Assembly: GCA_016800925.1 (NCBI GenBank)
Contig: JABCPU010000283.1
Coordinates: 24,783-88,782 of the forward strand
Length of the DNA stretch: 64,000 nt
From: Suillus spraguei
Lineage: Eukaryota; Basidiomycota; Agaricomycetes; Boletales; Suillaceae
Direction: 5' to 3'
The position numbers and the translations under genes were made by a program. The notes beneath the pieces were generated by a model, which worked only from the letters and a program-made list of their open reading frames with translations, was not told where the DNA came from and did no database searches. Positions 34,645-46,759 of the stretch are shown here, piece after piece (within the stretch, counting starts at the first letter, position 1; each line of letters opens with the position of its first letter).

Positions 34645-35164
34645 CTTCTGTACAAGCAGGAACACAGAGGAGAGAGAAGACAACCCAGTGAGATCACTGG
34701 CTGCGGTCCAGTTATGAGTAGTGGAGTCAAAAGTTGCGCGGTACTTCAAGCGGTAAAGTTACCAGCGGTTAAATCAATGAGCGAAGTTCGAACGAAGAAA
34801 GGTGCAAAGGCAAATGGATTGCGACTAGCGAGCATTTCAGATACTAAGTCCTAGTGAAGGGATGTAACGGGAAGTAAAAGTCATGGTATGTATGTTCAGT
34901 CCTTTTTAACATATGCGAGCGCGTACGAGATAGCTATGCGAGTCCGGTAGCGAGAAAGAAAATAAATGGGGTACTTAATTATGAGGCGCACAGCGTGCAG
35001 CGGCCCCTTGAGACATAAGGTGAATCCTGCTGTAGGTTTAGTAATGGTGGAAGCAAGGTAACTACGCACCAATGGATTCTAGACGGAATAGGACGGGACA
35101 TGAGGGCATCAGCGCAAGGATCCGGTAAGTGTTTGCAGAAGAAGAACGGTTCCGCGTTAGTATG
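34645..35164. other. LTR-derived mosaic
   Basis: The part from about 34900 to 35130 matches, in inverse, 40880-41080 (CTACGCACCAATGGATTCTAGACG against the inverse at 40950). The remainder is CGGTA-rich, like U3 of the L1-L3 LTRs. No gene. Confidence 0.45.
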
Positions 35165-35909
35165 TTCTGTCATGAGTAGCGGTGCTACCGTCATCGAGAT
35201 AAGGTCAGTAACAGTAGTGTTGAATGAGCAATGTCAAGCAGTGGTCTTAGTGGTAGTGCTAAGGTTGCGAGCAGTGCAAAGAAACAGTAAAGAAGTCCGC
35301 AGTACTTTCAGCAGTAAAGTAGTGGTTCGTGGGAAGTTCAGTCAAAGTAACAGTCGAAAGTCCGGCAGTATGCCAGCAGTAACGGAGAACGAGCGTGATG
35401 TATATAACGGGCGGTAAGGAAACTTTAAAGACTATGTCCACTACTGGGTAGATCCAGAGCTAGACAATAATCCTGACCTATAGTACATGCAATGGGGTAA
35501 AATCAGGTACTGTATCGTGTGGGGTACGCGGTGCTTATATCCTAATTCGTATGTACTCGGAATACTCTAGGCGAGATCAGTAGCGCTGGAGTGTAGTAAC
35601 TGCTGTAAGTATACATAGCACGAGGTGCTGTGGCACGAGGCAACATGTAATAATGCTTGCCGTGGAATCAGTGATAACAAACAGAAAACAAACTACGCAC
35701 CAAATGGAGCTATGTGGACGCAGCAAGGACATGGAAGGACATCGGTTTGTGGAATGTGGTGTGGCAGTCGGTATGGTGTGCGGTAAGCATGGGATGCCGC
35801 CAGTACTGCTAAAGGGGTAAGACAGCCATGGACAAGTGGTAATTCCTGTAGACGTGAGACAAGTGTCAAAATATGGGGTTTTAAGCCCAGCGCCAATATG
35901 TTTGTTACA
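35165..35909 (-). repeat. L2 LTR, partial, inverted
   Basis: Matches 29110-29857, ending GCCAATATGTTTGTTACA at 35909. The first 220 bp of the LTR are missing. Gypsy G2 protease-RT sequence follows directly. Confidence 0.78.
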
Positions 35910-37892
35910 GCAGGATGAGGGTCGCATTGGCCCAACCCGTGCAATGGAGCTACGACTCAACGCTGTAACTCTTCCTGATCCGAACTCTCTGTGTCCATAC
36001 ATCTCTCTTCCATCTTTCTCCAATATATCTGACTTTCCGGCCCTCATAGACTGTTGTTCCTCCCACTGCTTCATAGACACTGATTTCATCCGAAAACATA
36101 AAATTCCTACCTATCAGATTCCTCTGCTTCCGCTCCGTTTGTTTGATGGTACATGCAATAACAATGTTGTTGAAGCCATAAACTTATCCGTCCAATTCTC
36201 CTCCGGTGTAATCACTTCCGACACGTTCTACGTCACCCCTTTGGATTCCTCATGTTATATCGTTCTCGGATATAGCTGGCTCACCTGACACAATCCGTTG
36301 ATTGACTGGGTCTTGGGCAGCATCGAGTTCTGAACTACTGTACAGGGAATGCCATTACCCCCATCCACATCATCGCTGCCTCCAGAAACACCGTCCGTGG
36401 CAGGAAAATCCAATCTGACACCTCCGTTACCTTTGGGTATCTCATCCAAGGAAGAATCCTCCCCTCCAATATCTCTGTTGCCTCAGAGCATCCCATCCAT
36501 GGCAGAGACTCCTCCTCTGACCAAATACAAACCCTCCACTGACACTTCAGTCCCTAACATATCGTTGATAAACACAGTGGCCTTTTTCCGTGCCTGCAAG
36601 TTAGAAGGATCTACTCAGTTCAGCATCTACCTCCGTCCCTCCAAAGTTAATCTTCGATCCACATCCATATCATTTGATCCTCCAGACCTCTCCAGAATCC
36701 CTTCTGAGTACCACGAATTTGCGGATGTCTTCGACAATGGCAAAGCTGGACAACTTCCCCCTCATCGACCCTATGATCTCAAGATTGAGTTGGAAGAAGG
36801 GGCTAGTCTGCCTCTCAGAATGATATATTCTCTTTCTCCGGTCGAGCTTGAAGCCCTCTGGAAGTTCCTTGATGAAAACATCTCGTCCGGACTCCTCCAT
36901 TCCTCGTCCTCTCCCCACAGAGCCCCTGTCCTATTTGTCAAAAAAAAGGATGGATCCCTCTGCCTTTGTGTGGATTTCTGTGGTCTCAACCACATCACCA
37001 AAAAGGACTGATATCCGTTACCCCTCATTGCCGACCTCTTAGACTCCCCTAGCTGCACTAAAGTTTATACCAAAATTGATATCCATTCCGCATACCATCT
37101 CATCCGGATAACAGAAGGAGATGAATGGAAGACTTCCTTCCATACGTGTTTGGCTCCTATGAATGGTTGGTGATGCCGGAAGGCCTCATGAATGCTCCGG
37201 CGGCTTTCCAACGCTTTGTCAATAGCGTGTTTGCCAATATGCTGGATGTATGTGTTGTAGTATATCTGGATAACATCCTCATCTATTCCAAAGACCTTGC
37301 AAGTCATAAGGAACATGTCCGAGAAGTTTTACAATGTCTCCGTAAACACCGACTATATGCCAAACCCGAGAAATGTGAATTCCACTCATCCTCCATCGAA
37401 TATCTTGGTTACCTCCTATCTCTGGATGGCTTGACAATGTCATCCAAGAAAATCCAGTCTATCATAGACTGACCGGAACCTTGGAAAGTCAAGGACATCC
37501 AATCCTTCCTCGGATTCGCTAATTTCTATCGTCGTTTCATCTTCAATTACTCGGATATCATGGTCCCCCTTACTCGACTCACTCGCAAGGGCGTCACTTG
37601 GAACTTTTTGGAGGACTGCCGGAAATCATTTGACGCACTCAAGACATCCTTTACTTCTGCTCTGGTGCTAATGCATTGGATTCCAAATGTTCCTATAGTT
37701 GTGGAAACTGATGTGTCGGATTATGCTATCGCTGGAATACTGTCCATTGTGTGCCCAGACTCAGAACTTCATCTGGTAGCATTTTACTCCCGGACACTGT
37801 CCGGTGCAGAACTCAACTATGATGTCCATGATAAGGAACTACTAGCCATCTATGCTGCATTACGAACCTGGCGGCATTACCTAGAAGGCTCG
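35910..37892 (+). pseudogene. Gypsy G2 protease, RT and RNase H, with several stops
   Basis: Protease-like region: ALIDCCSSHCFIDTDF (Cys where Ser/Thr-Gly is usual) and YIVLGYSWLT. A Pro/Ser-rich linker follows, then RT: HEFADVFDNGKAGQLPPHRP, APVLFVKKKDGSL, MPEGLMNAPAAFQRFVN and VVYLDNILIYSK. After SFLGFANFYRRFI the RNase H region has VVETDVSDYAIAGILS and LNYDVHDKELLAIYAALRTW. In-frame TGA codons lie at 36286, 36331, 37009 and 37470. Two stand for expected Trp or Arg. The catalytic YxDD is YLDN. It ends abruptly at 37892 in L2 LTR sequence. Confidence 0.88.
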
Positions 37893-37904
37893 TCCCCTTA
37901 TCTC

Positions 37905-38107
37905 GATGATGGTAGCACCGCTACTCATGACACTAGTTCCGGCGGTATCATCGCTGACCATGGCAACTTACCGCTGACCATGACACTTGTGTCGCAAATA
38001 AGTTAGACTCGAACTTGACCATACTAAATAGGCATCCCCCTTTAGGGTCAAATGCTCTTGTTCTTACAAGTGAAGCAGACTAGACAGAGCGCAAGACTAA
38101 CATACTA
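37905..38107 (+). repeat. L2 LTR fragment
   Basis: Matches about 28465-28675 (CTAGTTCCGGC, TAAGTTAGACTCGAACTTGACC, CCTTTAGGGTCnAA). It joins gypsy G2 on the left and an inverted L4 fragment on the right, which suggests recombination between elements. Confidence 0.7.
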
Positions 38108-38109
38108 GT

Positions 38110-38305
38110 TGTTACAAACTGGGGTGGCGTCACCGGCGACAGTGAAAAGACACTGAAGGTCTGCTGGGAAGTTCTACAATGTCCAGAAGAGGACAAGGTG
38201 AAAGTACAAGGAACACGTTCCGAGTACGATCAAGGGTTCGGCCTCAAAGATAAGTCTAAGAGGTTCTGCAAGAATAGAGACAAAGGCTAAGGAGTGCTTA
38301 GACTT
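38110..38305 (-). repeat. L4 LTR fragment, inverted
   Basis: Begins TGTTACAAACTGGGGTGGCG, the inverse of the L4 end at 60610-60636, and continues to GAGTGCTTAGACTTG. Only the last 195 bp of the LTR are present. Confidence 0.78.
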
Positions 38306-38307
38306 GC

Positions 38308-39096
38308 TTGGCCACCTTCAAACGTGCTGATACTGCAGAACCAGCCACTCCACTGGCAGAACCCTATAAGGGTGGTGCTATTGAGCAGCCTGATGCACCA
38401 CAACCACTGGCGGTTCAGGATATTTTGCCTGCCGCAAGTACTGATCTTGTTTCTGCCCCTATAGTGCTACCTTTTGATGAAATCGCACCTTCGCCAGCTG
38501 AAAACGGCCTCAAATCGCTCACGGCTTTCAACGGTACTGTTCGCCTGCACACAGCAGCCCATATTGACCACCACCGGACATTATCTGATCAGAGTTTGTT
38601 TGCAGAGATACCTTGTTATGCTGACACTACCGCATTTTTCACCATTTGCAGTATTTGCTCTTCGGCAGATTGCCTATGTGCTGTACTTGATGCACGGCAG
38701 CCAGCGGACGACCTGCACAACTCGCTTACATGCTTAGACTACCGCAGTGATGAGCCGGACACTCCGGCGGCTGATATGGATGTGTTTTATGCTGATATAC
38801 CCCTGATACCGCAGTCTTCGCCGATTTTGGACCTGGCACTTGAAGAATGCAAAATTACCGCTAACTATTTTACCACCGCAGACATCCCTAGTACCAAGAA
38901 AGACAGCGCCGACAAACCAGCGGCACTTTTACTGCATGGTTATAGTACCACAGACTTACTGGAACACCACATTTTAGCCCCTAACGCAGTTTTAGCTGTT
39001 TTACCAGTTTCCAGCGGTTTACCCTTGACCCGCTCACCGCCCAGCATTACCGCGGCGATAGAACGATGCCATCGAACCATATTGCTACCGCAGTGA
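38308..39096 (+). other. Retroelement-internal ORF, unknown (262 codons)
   Basis: A long open frame that opens with a stretch shared with 20830-20890 (EPATPLAEPYKGGAIEQ against AVTPLADPYQGDAIE). It is rich in Ala, Pro, Thr and Asp, with a CSICSSADCLC cluster near codon 113. I do not recognise a domain. Its position after LTR pieces and its shared start suggest a non-conserved internal region of the L1/L2 element group. The first codon is TTG in an open frame, so the true start is unknown. Confidence 0.4.
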
Positions 39097-39239
39097 AGTT
39101 TATCGGACGATATACTGATCAGTTATCCAGGTTTTACCATGCGAAACCGCGTTTTTAGCCTTAAACAAGTTACCGAGGCCAATCTTGGCTGCTGTCTATT
39201 GTTTTTTTCGCACTCGACCATTTTGCGCAGTTATCTACA

Positions 39240-39980
39240 CCGCTATACTGACCTGAACAAGTTTGTCCCACAGTATTACCGACCCTCGCACGCCTGCTTT
39301 GCGCTGTGCAGGTATGAGAGCACAACTTGTGGCTTCCCTTGCTGGTGAAGAAGTTGAAGCAAGCCAAGCAACCAGTAACCTTGCACGCACTTATACCCGC
39401 CAGCAGCAACCCAATGGCACCATTCCTTACCCTATCGACACCAACACTCGCTAATACCACCCTCATTTCATAACCATAAAAACAACAAAAGAATACCACA
39501 CAAGTACGATAGTCTCTGTTTTACCCCGGGTTTCATCCAGTGATCAGTTTCACACTTTCCCACGAAATGCACGCCCACACGGCACCACTTACATACATTA
39601 AGCACTGACTAGCACAGAGACTTTTATTACAGTACAAGGACTATATCGATTGGACACAGAATACCATGCACTGCTAAGTACCATACACTTTTTCTTTCGA
39701 ACGCGGAGGCAGCACACCACGCCCATTTTTGACTAGACAAGAGATACCAAGCCAACACCTACCGGTGGCATTACTGAAGGCATAGAGGAAGACAGCAAAA
39801 TGATGAAGACAAGACGAGCGGAACCTCGCACAGTTTGCAGTATCAGTTCATTTTTTGTTTACTGCATGAAAGCACTTACTATACATTACCATTTACCTTA
39901 GGCACCAAATGGACTATGACTGGCACTTGGACTTGGACATGGAGACATTTGGACATGGATTGGACCGCTGACGGACCCTT
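39240..39980 (+). repeat. Copy of the 22500-23230 retroelement segment
   Basis: Shares CCCACAGTAnTnC, TAATACCACCCTCnTT, CAGTGATCAGTTTCACA, a long CGnACAGACTTTTATTA region and GGACTTGGACATGGAG with 22500-23230 in the same order and orientation. No ORF is conserved across both. Confidence 0.65.
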
Positions 39981-40879
39981 ACCTTTGGAGTAGAGTTGCG
40001 AAGTCACCATGGACTTAGATTTCGCTCGCATTCTGTGTTTCTAGTGATAGCCCCTATCACTGCTACTTTCCCACGAAGCACACGCAGTCACGGCATCACT
40101 AGCTATGTTCTCGCACCAACGGCATACCGCACTTTGCACCACAGATACTGATAGTCCGCCACTTGTCATTCTCGCAACTTCAGCACCAGCTATCATCCTC
40201 ACTACCTCGCACATCACATTGCCGTCTTCGCTAGACCACTGCTACATTCCCACGCTTACCGCTGACACTGCACAGTCCGCTAGTATCACCAGCACCCAGC
40301 AATTACCACTCGCTATGTTCCCATGGTACAGTTCCTTCAGCTCATCACATTGAACATGCCAAAGTACCACAGCAGCTACCTAGCTATTGGCATCACCGCT
40401 TACCGCTACTTTAACCACCACTTTCCCGCGGTCCGCTTGCGCTAGCGACCACTGACTACTGCTCATTACCACGTTTCCACACTGCGCTAACTTCGGCAAA
40501 CTTGCCTATGTCGCTTGGACTCATCATCAGCATCTGCCCCCCTTGCACCACTGTTCCTTAGCAATTCGCCATCTTACCGTGACCGCTACCCTGCTGCAAA
40601 GTTCCCACGCTAGTACCGCTAGCCAAGCGCTCACATATCCATGCCGGCGGTAATGCTATCCCACTTTCCCACGCCTCGGCAACTCATGTGTTCTTGCCAC
40701 GACAGTACAAGACATTGTATATGACTGGGGACAGTCATGATTTAAAGTCGCCATGGGATGTAGCAAACAAAGTCACGCTGACCATGAAAGTGCTGTTTTA
40801 CACAAGTTTCTCGTTACTGCCTACAGCGGCTACCGAGAAAACCCCTATAGCAAGCATTACCCCTTGTTGCTTTGCTGGT
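39981..40879. other. Retroelement-derived sequence with no recognised gene
   Basis: CACTACCGC-type short words typical of the U3 parts of L1-L3 are frequent. One 82-codon frame (40105-40353) is Thr/Ser/Ala-rich and probably not a gene. Confidence 0.4.
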
Positions 40880-41620
40880 ACTGTTTTCCCTCCGTGGATC
40901 CTTGCCCCCTTACTGAATCTCACTACTGATGTCCTCCTGTCCATTCCATTTCCGTCTAAGATCCATTGGTGCATAGCATATTCATTTCCGCCATTACTAA
41001 AGCTATGGCAAGACTTACCTTACCTTCCGTGACACTGCTTGCTCACTGCACGCCTCTTAGCTAAATATCTCTATCTCGCTACCATTCTCGCTATGTATTC
41101 CAGCCATTCACGGTACATGTTAAAAAGGACTCTTCACACATTCCGGTACTTTTTACTTTTCCCTCTATGGTACACACGGTACTTAGGAATTGTCACCACT
41201 ACTGTCTCTAATGGAATAAAGTCTTTTGCCGAAGTCACTGTCTCTTAGGAATTGTTTTACTGCCGCACGCACCACTGCTCTTACCGCTTTCCCGCGCTTC
41301 ACTGCTTGTTTTACCGCCAGTTTCCCATGCCTTACTGCAGTTTTACCGCACGCACTACCACAGTTTTACCACTTGCACTACTGCTTGTCTACCACTTACC
41401 GCTAGTTTCCCATGGACCAGAGGTCACTGCTAGCATCTCGCTACCTCCAACGGCAGTCTTGCACCACAGGTTGGGCATTATTAGACTATACTAACTTAGC
41501 ATTCCCTTTAGGGTCGAACGTTCTTGCCTCGCAAGAGTAGCAGACTAGGTAGAGCGCAAGACTCGCATACTAGCTTAGGCCGTAGTTTGTCTACAGCCCA
41601 GGCTAGATTGTATCTTTGCA
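40880..41620 (+). repeat. L1-related LTR (3' part)
   Basis: Ends GATTGTATCTTTGCA at 41620, with AATAAAGTCTTTTGCC (41213), CCATGGACCnGAGGTCACTGCTAGC and CCTTTAGGGTCGAACGTTCTTGCC matching 21519, 21740 and 21840 of L1. The left part is diverged and matches 34900-35130 inverted. Confidence 0.7.
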
Positions 41621-42104
41621 CCGCAGCCATTATAGATTGTGGTAGGTACAAAGCAATGGATCCGACATGCAAGCCTACATAGTTCAAAGTTTGGGCACTA
41701 TGCCATTGACTCTCACGATGGGCTAGCCAATGAAAAAAAAACCCATCAATCTGAAATAGTTAATACCCCCTATCTGTCTGTCTACCAGTCACATGAAGCG
41801 CAAAGAACAGCTCTTTGTTCCAGAAATTATTCAAGTAAAACTCTGTGATATGGTTAATACTGCTTTGCATTGTTCATCGCGGATCGGCTTTTCGACCAAA
41901 ACGCGGGATGAGATGGATGGATGCCACAATCTGAGTGACTGGGATAACATCAGGCACCAGGTGACTCGACACATGGACTTCAAATCTTTCACCTTGTGTG
42001 TTGTGTTTTGGGTGTCCGGGTATCCGGGTATCTGGAATTCAGGAAATATCTAGTTTGAATCTTCAGTTTCAAGTTTCAGGTTTCAGGACTTGGCATCCGG
42101 CACC
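41621..42104. other. Interval without recognised gene
   Basis: Short frames only. A run of GTGTCCGGGTATCCGGGTATCTGG and TTTCAnGTTTCAGG words (42010-42090) is simple in composition. It is the target region of the L4 solo LTR. Confidence 0.35.
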
Positions 42105-42736
42105 TGTTACAGTCGTACGTGCCCCTATTCATTTTCCTTTCTATTCTTGTATATCACATGATATGGAGCTTATTGCTCAGACACTTCCACTTCCATCAGA
42201 CATCACATGACTATATGATTCAACTATACGTTGTCGACACGTCATATCATGTGATGTCATGAACTCCCATGACTCTATTCTCGGACTTAGCCGGTTTAGC
42301 ATATGCGTACGCTAAACATGCGCTTTCATCCCTTACCCATGTGTTTCAACATGCTTGTACAATATATGCCTTCCTCATTAGGATACGCACTTATATTCCC
42401 ACGGTTACCTGGTCTGTGCACACATATGTACCTATATAAGCACAGTGTACTTGTAGTAGATTCTTTACTTTAATCTTACTGGGTTTTACCTGGAACTTCC
42501 TTTGCTTAGGTCTCCAACCTAAGTTGTCTTGAATTGTCTCTAAGTCTAAGCACTCCTTAGCCTTTGTCTCTATTCTTGCAGAACCTCTTAGACTTGTCTT
42601 TGAGGCCGAACCCTTGATAGTACTCGGAACGCGTTCCTTGTACTTTCACCTTGTCCTCTTCTGGACATTGTAGAACTTCCCAGCAGACCGTCTGTGTCTT
42701 TTCACTGTCGCTGGTGATGCCACCCCAGTCATAACA
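42105..42736 (+). repeat. Solo L4 LTR (632 bp) with 5-bp target duplication
   Basis: Starts TGTTACAGTCGTACGTGCCCC and ends CACCCCAGTCATAACA. GCACC stands on both sides (42100-42104 and 42737-42741). It carries CCTATATAAGCACAGTGTAC (TATA box, 42431-42450) and the block from GTCTAAGCACTCCTTAGCC to GGACATTGTA found in all L4 copies. No coding sequence follows, so it is a solo LTR. Confidence 0.9.
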
Positions 42737-42741
42737 GCACC

Positions 42742-43251
42742 CGGCACTTGGTACTCAGGGTTCGGCAGTGTGCTACACTTGATGTACTAATGTACCAGCT
42801 GGGCTGTCTTGCCCTGGCAAGAACACAGCCAGGATCCTATCTATGGTATCTACCTGATGTACTGATGTGCTGGCTGGCATGTCTTCTCATATCAAGAACC
42901 GCCAGCACACTATTTACCAGCTGTAACTGTTACAGTTCTCCCTTCACCTTATCACTTTGTCACTCTTTTACACTTCACATTGTCACCATTTCACTAATCA
43001 CACTTCTGACACATTCCATCACATTCCATCACATTCTATGGTACAATTCCAAGGCTATTATTCCTATTGGATGATTACTTAAAGCTCCACTTCTTATATA
43101 AACAGGTCTCAAAGTTAAAATATGAAAGTAAAATAAAAGCAAAAGACACATCTAAAACATGAACACTTCAAGCCATATTTAAGCTCTGCCAGAACCAATC
43201 TTAGGTAAGTGTAATAAACTTGATCGATAACCATAACAACTTGAATGAACC
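42742..43251. other. Interval with tandem duplication, no gene
   Basis: GATGTACTnATGTnCCnGCTGG occurs twice (about 42780 and 42856), each followed by CTTGnCC/CTTCTC and CAAGAAC. A triple CACATTCCATCA run lies at 43010-43035. No recognised coding sequence. Confidence 0.45.
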
Positions 43252-43930
43252 ATGCCTCAACACATCTTGCAAGCACTACGGAACAAACAGGTTGATCTAC
43301 AACTAGCGCGGTACCTTGAATTAACCAAGATCACTATCAAAGGACTTGATGAGTGGAATGATAGTAGTTTGGGCTCCTCATCTGAGTCTGAAGATTCAGA
43401 CAATAGCATGGGTTTTTCGTTGATATCATCCAGCTCCTCCCTCACTGAGTCGCTTTCCCGATGTTGGTGTCCTCTGCGACCAAGATTCTGATGGTGTCGC
43501 ATAGTTTCACTGAATTCAGTGACATGATCAAAGCCTTGCATGATGAAGTCAAGAAAAGTCGTATTCTCTTTGCGCGTCCAAAATCGAGCCGTGCACCACA
43601 GCTCCATCTGCTCGAGGAGTGGACACTGGATCATCCTGAAACATTTTGCCATAAACTTTGTGTGGATCCCCCATATTTGAGCACCTTGTGAACACAATTC
43701 TCACTCACCCAGTGTTCCATAACAATTCAAATAGCCCACAGTTACCTGTCCCCATGCAACTTGCGATATTCCTAAATAGTGCAGGCCACTATGGAAATGT
43801 GGCAACAACAGAGGACATAGCAGAATGGGCAGGCATCTCAACAGTGAAAGTTTATAATTGTCACTGATGTGTCATGATTGCGCTCCTTCAGCATAGTGAT
43901 CCATTATTTCAGTGCTGGCCCAAGACCCTG
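43252..43930 (+). pseudogene. PIF/Harbinger-type transposase N-terminus, fragmented
   Basis: The frame 43658-43867 reads THPVFHNNSNSPQLPVPMQL, then AIFLNSAGHYGNVATTEDIAEWAGIS, the conserved N-terminal HTH region of mushroom Harbinger-like transposases. It stops at TGA 43865-43867 and continues in the same frame with CVMIALLQ for about 15 codons. Upstream, 43252-43491 and 43461-43691 are two further frames that probably form the preceding region after frameshifts. The DDE nuclease domain is absent. The companion MADF/Myb-like gene of Harbinger elements was not seen. Confidence 0.7.
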
Positions 43931-44874
43931 CCTGCTGATCTCTACGATACCTTTTGTAGTTTAGAACTTCATTACAATAGAGGCTATGTTGAACTGAACT
44001 GAGTATTTAGTGCAGTTTCCTAGATGACTGGTTGCTTGTAAGCTTCAGCTGGAAGAGCACCGTGTCCTTCTAGTTCTGCCACTTGGAAAGGAAAGACAGA
44101 AACCTAGTATGATACTGTTTTTAGTATAGAATATGATAGAAGGAACATGAGGATGTGGTAGATCTGCTTATATCAGGGACCCCTAATTAGACCATGACTC
44201 CGAGGATGTGGTAGATCCAGTTATATCTGGGGACCCCTCACAGAATCAAACAAGCAAATCAGATTCCAGAATGCAACTAGCACTTGATCTGAAGAACACC
44301 CCTAGTAATGGGGTAGAAACAGAAGAAGAAGAAATTAGGATTTGGGGATTATGTCACGTCTTGACACCCTGACTTAGAAAGAACCCCTGGAAGTAAAAGT
44401 ATGGCTATGGTACAATGGTATTATAAAAACTGGAAGTACTCTAAAAGGGAAAGAAACCAAATAGGCTTGGGAAGCCTGAAGAAACCCATAGAACCTTGAC
44501 GTAAAAGTATGAGTTGGCTGTACTAGCACTCAGAAGTACTCTGATAGGAACCAGTCTGTAATCTGGTTGATCAAAATTGCACAGATCCTTTACCGACAAT
44601 ATTTCAACAAGCAATCTACAATCTGCTCAGAACAAAATTGACAAACCACCACTGACTCTACCAGATTTCCAACTATGAATCTAGGTTTTCTCCTCTACAA
44701 GTATGAAATATAATGCCAAAGGCATGGAAGGAAACCAGAATCCGACTGATGACAAACAAAGACTCCAATCAAACTTAGATAATCAGAAAGATCTAGAGGA
44801 ACACCAAATTGTTATAGAGCATTGGCAAGTACCTTTAGGAAGGGAAGCGGCTCTAGGATTTTATATCCATAGGA
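43931..44874. other. Retroelement-like non-coding sequence with a 45-bp direct repeat
   Basis: GAGGATGTGGTAGATC, then TTATATC and GGGACCCCT, occurs at about 44149 and again at 44202. The remainder is A-rich. A short frame at 44703-44880 is Asn/Gln/Lys-rich and could be gag-like, but without a knuckle. Confidence 0.35.
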
Positions 44875-45099
44875 CTATCAAGATATGTTCCTCTTATCTA
44901 TCATTACATACTTATCATACACGTTTCATCCACATTCATATTTTCATTCTCAGTTCAAACGATCCTCTAATATCCAGCATCCATAGAATTCTTTTCCCTC
45001 AGTCTTTCCAACTAAGACTGAGGTGAGCTACTTACTACGACTTGAACATCATACTTAGTACTAATGATGTATAGTTCTCACTCTCTTGTTTCTAGTTCG
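44875..45099 (+). repeat. L5 dispersed repeat, copy 1 (225 bp)
   Basis: Matches 54311-54535 with very few differences, in the same orientation: CTATCAAGATATGTTCC at the start, CAAACGATCCTCTAATATCC, ACTAAGACTGAGGTGAGC, and CTAGTTCGA at the end. It may be a short solo LTR or SINE-like; no coding content. Confidence 0.8.
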
Positions 45100-45860
45100 A
45101 CCACCTCCGTTCTCTTACAAGGACAAATCAGACTGGCGATTAGAGAATTTAAAGTACCTTAAATGGGAAGCGTCTCTAAAGATCTAATGAAGAAGAATGA
45201 AAGGAACCCAGGACCAGAATAAAAACCGATGACAAATTGAAGAAATTATACTTGATTTGGAAAGAAGAAAACACAAACAAACAAAGAAAAACAATGAATT
45301 TCAAGATCTACAAAAAATTTCGATCCTACAAACTTTGTAAACGATGAAGGCAATGGCTTTGAGGGCAAAGCACAGTCTTAACAGACAGTTAGTAAGGGGG
45401 TATTAGGATATATAACATGAGATGAGAAAGATATGAAAAGAGATGAGAAAAGAATAAAAAGAATAGAAAAGAGATGAAGTGGTTAATTTTTTGATCACTG
45501 GCTCCACTTACAGCAACCGAGAAATGATTTGTGGAATGCCATTGACCAAACCTTCCATGAGCCAAAGAGTCTATCATCCTGGGGGATTCTTAATTAACCA
45601 GGGATCCTCAGCACTCTAAGACCAAGTGATTTACCTCTGAGGCAGAACTCTTGATGCGAGCAGTTTTGAGTGCAGGCATGACGCTTAGCACATGTTGGAT
45701 AGATAATGCTCTATACAGAGCTCAATGTGCCAGGCATCAGTGTACCTGGAAAGAAAGGATGCCAATTCCGTGCGAGCCTGAGTGCACCTGCATAAAGAAA
45801 AAGAAATCTATGCTGCTACGCCTGGATAGATAATGCTCTATATAGAGCTCGATGCGCCAG
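45100..45860. other. A-rich interval without recognised gene
   Basis: A GAGATGAGAAAnnATnAAAAG run lies at 45418-45475. TGGATAGATAATGCTCTATACAGAGCTCnATG(T/C)GCCAGnCATCAG occurs twice (45699 and 45822). No gene seen. Confidence 0.4.
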
Positions 45861-45863
45861 ACA

Positions 45864-46751
45864 TCAGCTAACTACATTCTCTTTGTTAACGCGATTGCTT
45901 TCCTTGGGCTGCTGCATATAGATGTGCTTGGTCTCATTCCTAGATATGTGGATTCCTACTAGAGTGTCCACCTGATCTATAGTATGACACTCAGTAACTG
46001 TAGTCTCAAGATTATATAATAATACTCCACTAGCATCAAAGACAGTAACAATCCATTGTCCATGATACTCAAGGACTTCCCTGAGCTTGTGCAGGCGTTT
46101 ATTTACTGCGTTGTCGATATCATTGATTTCTGCTTCCACCTCTTCGGGTTCCCGTTTGATTATGCGCTGCTCCTCAACCTCAAGGGCATCGACATCTCTC
46201 TGCATCTTCAAAACCCATTTCTTGATTGCTTCAGTCCTGTGACGCCCACCAGCAGCTTTGATTTTCCAATCTTTTGGGGCCTTATTGGAAATGCGTAGAA
46301 TGGGAAGTTCCTCTTTCTTCTCATGACCCTTCTCCACAGTGCCGTCGACAATCCAATCCTTAGGCAGGACCAAGGGAAGTGCATGTATAGGGTTGAACCT
46401 ATCCACACCATTTATTATGAATGATTGATACAGCGACTGCACCTGGTTTTGCATCAGAGGGCGGGAGTTCCAATGGCCAAAGGATAGGCTGTCATAATTT
46501 TCCACAAGGTCAAAGCGGGCATACCCTAAAAGTGCCTTATTGGCACTCTTATCACGCTTAGCATCCTCCTTGACATTACTATCCAGTGAAGTGGTACAAA
46601 ACTTCTGGCGGGAGTCCGGCAAGGCTCCATTTCCAACCTGTTCAAAATATGTTTGATCAACATATATTTGCTTCAAAGTTAGAATGCTCACCTCCTCTTT
46701 AGTAGTATTTTTGTTGGCCTTTACTCTGTCCTTGGTTGATCTCAGAGGCAT
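45864..46751 (-). CDS. Intact 295-aa protein with a ParB/Srx-like motif, function unknown
   Basis: One uninterrupted frame from ATG 46751 to a stop at 45864, the longest intact single frame outside recognised elements. N-terminal 60 residues are Lys/Thr-rich. Then LVENYDSLSFGHWNSRPLMQ, a possible small ligand or nuclease core, and IKAAGGRHRTEAIKKW (about residues 167-182), which resembles the GG-x-R-R/H-R-x-x-A helix of ParB/sulfiredoxin-fold proteins. A Glu-rich helical stretch (residues 190-215) follows. Related proteins seem common and multicopy in mushroom genomes, from memory. Neighbours are all repeats, so it may travel with one. No introns needed. Confidence 0.6.
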   Translation of the reverse strand: MPLRSTKDRVKANKNTTKEEVSILTLKQIYVDQTYFEQVGNGALPDSRQKFCTTSLDSNVKEDAKRDKSANKALLGYARFDLVENYDSLSFGHWNSRPLMQNQVQSLYQSFIINGVDRFNPIHALPLVLPKDWIVDGTVEKGHEKKEELPILRISNKAPKDWKIKAAGGRHRTEAIKKWVLKMQRDVDALEVEEQRIIKREPEEVEAEINDIDNAVNKRLHKLREVLEYHGQWIVTVFDASGVLLYNLETTVTECHTIDQVDTLVGIHISRNETKHIYMQQPKESNRVNKENVVS

Positions 46752-46759
46752 GGTTTATC

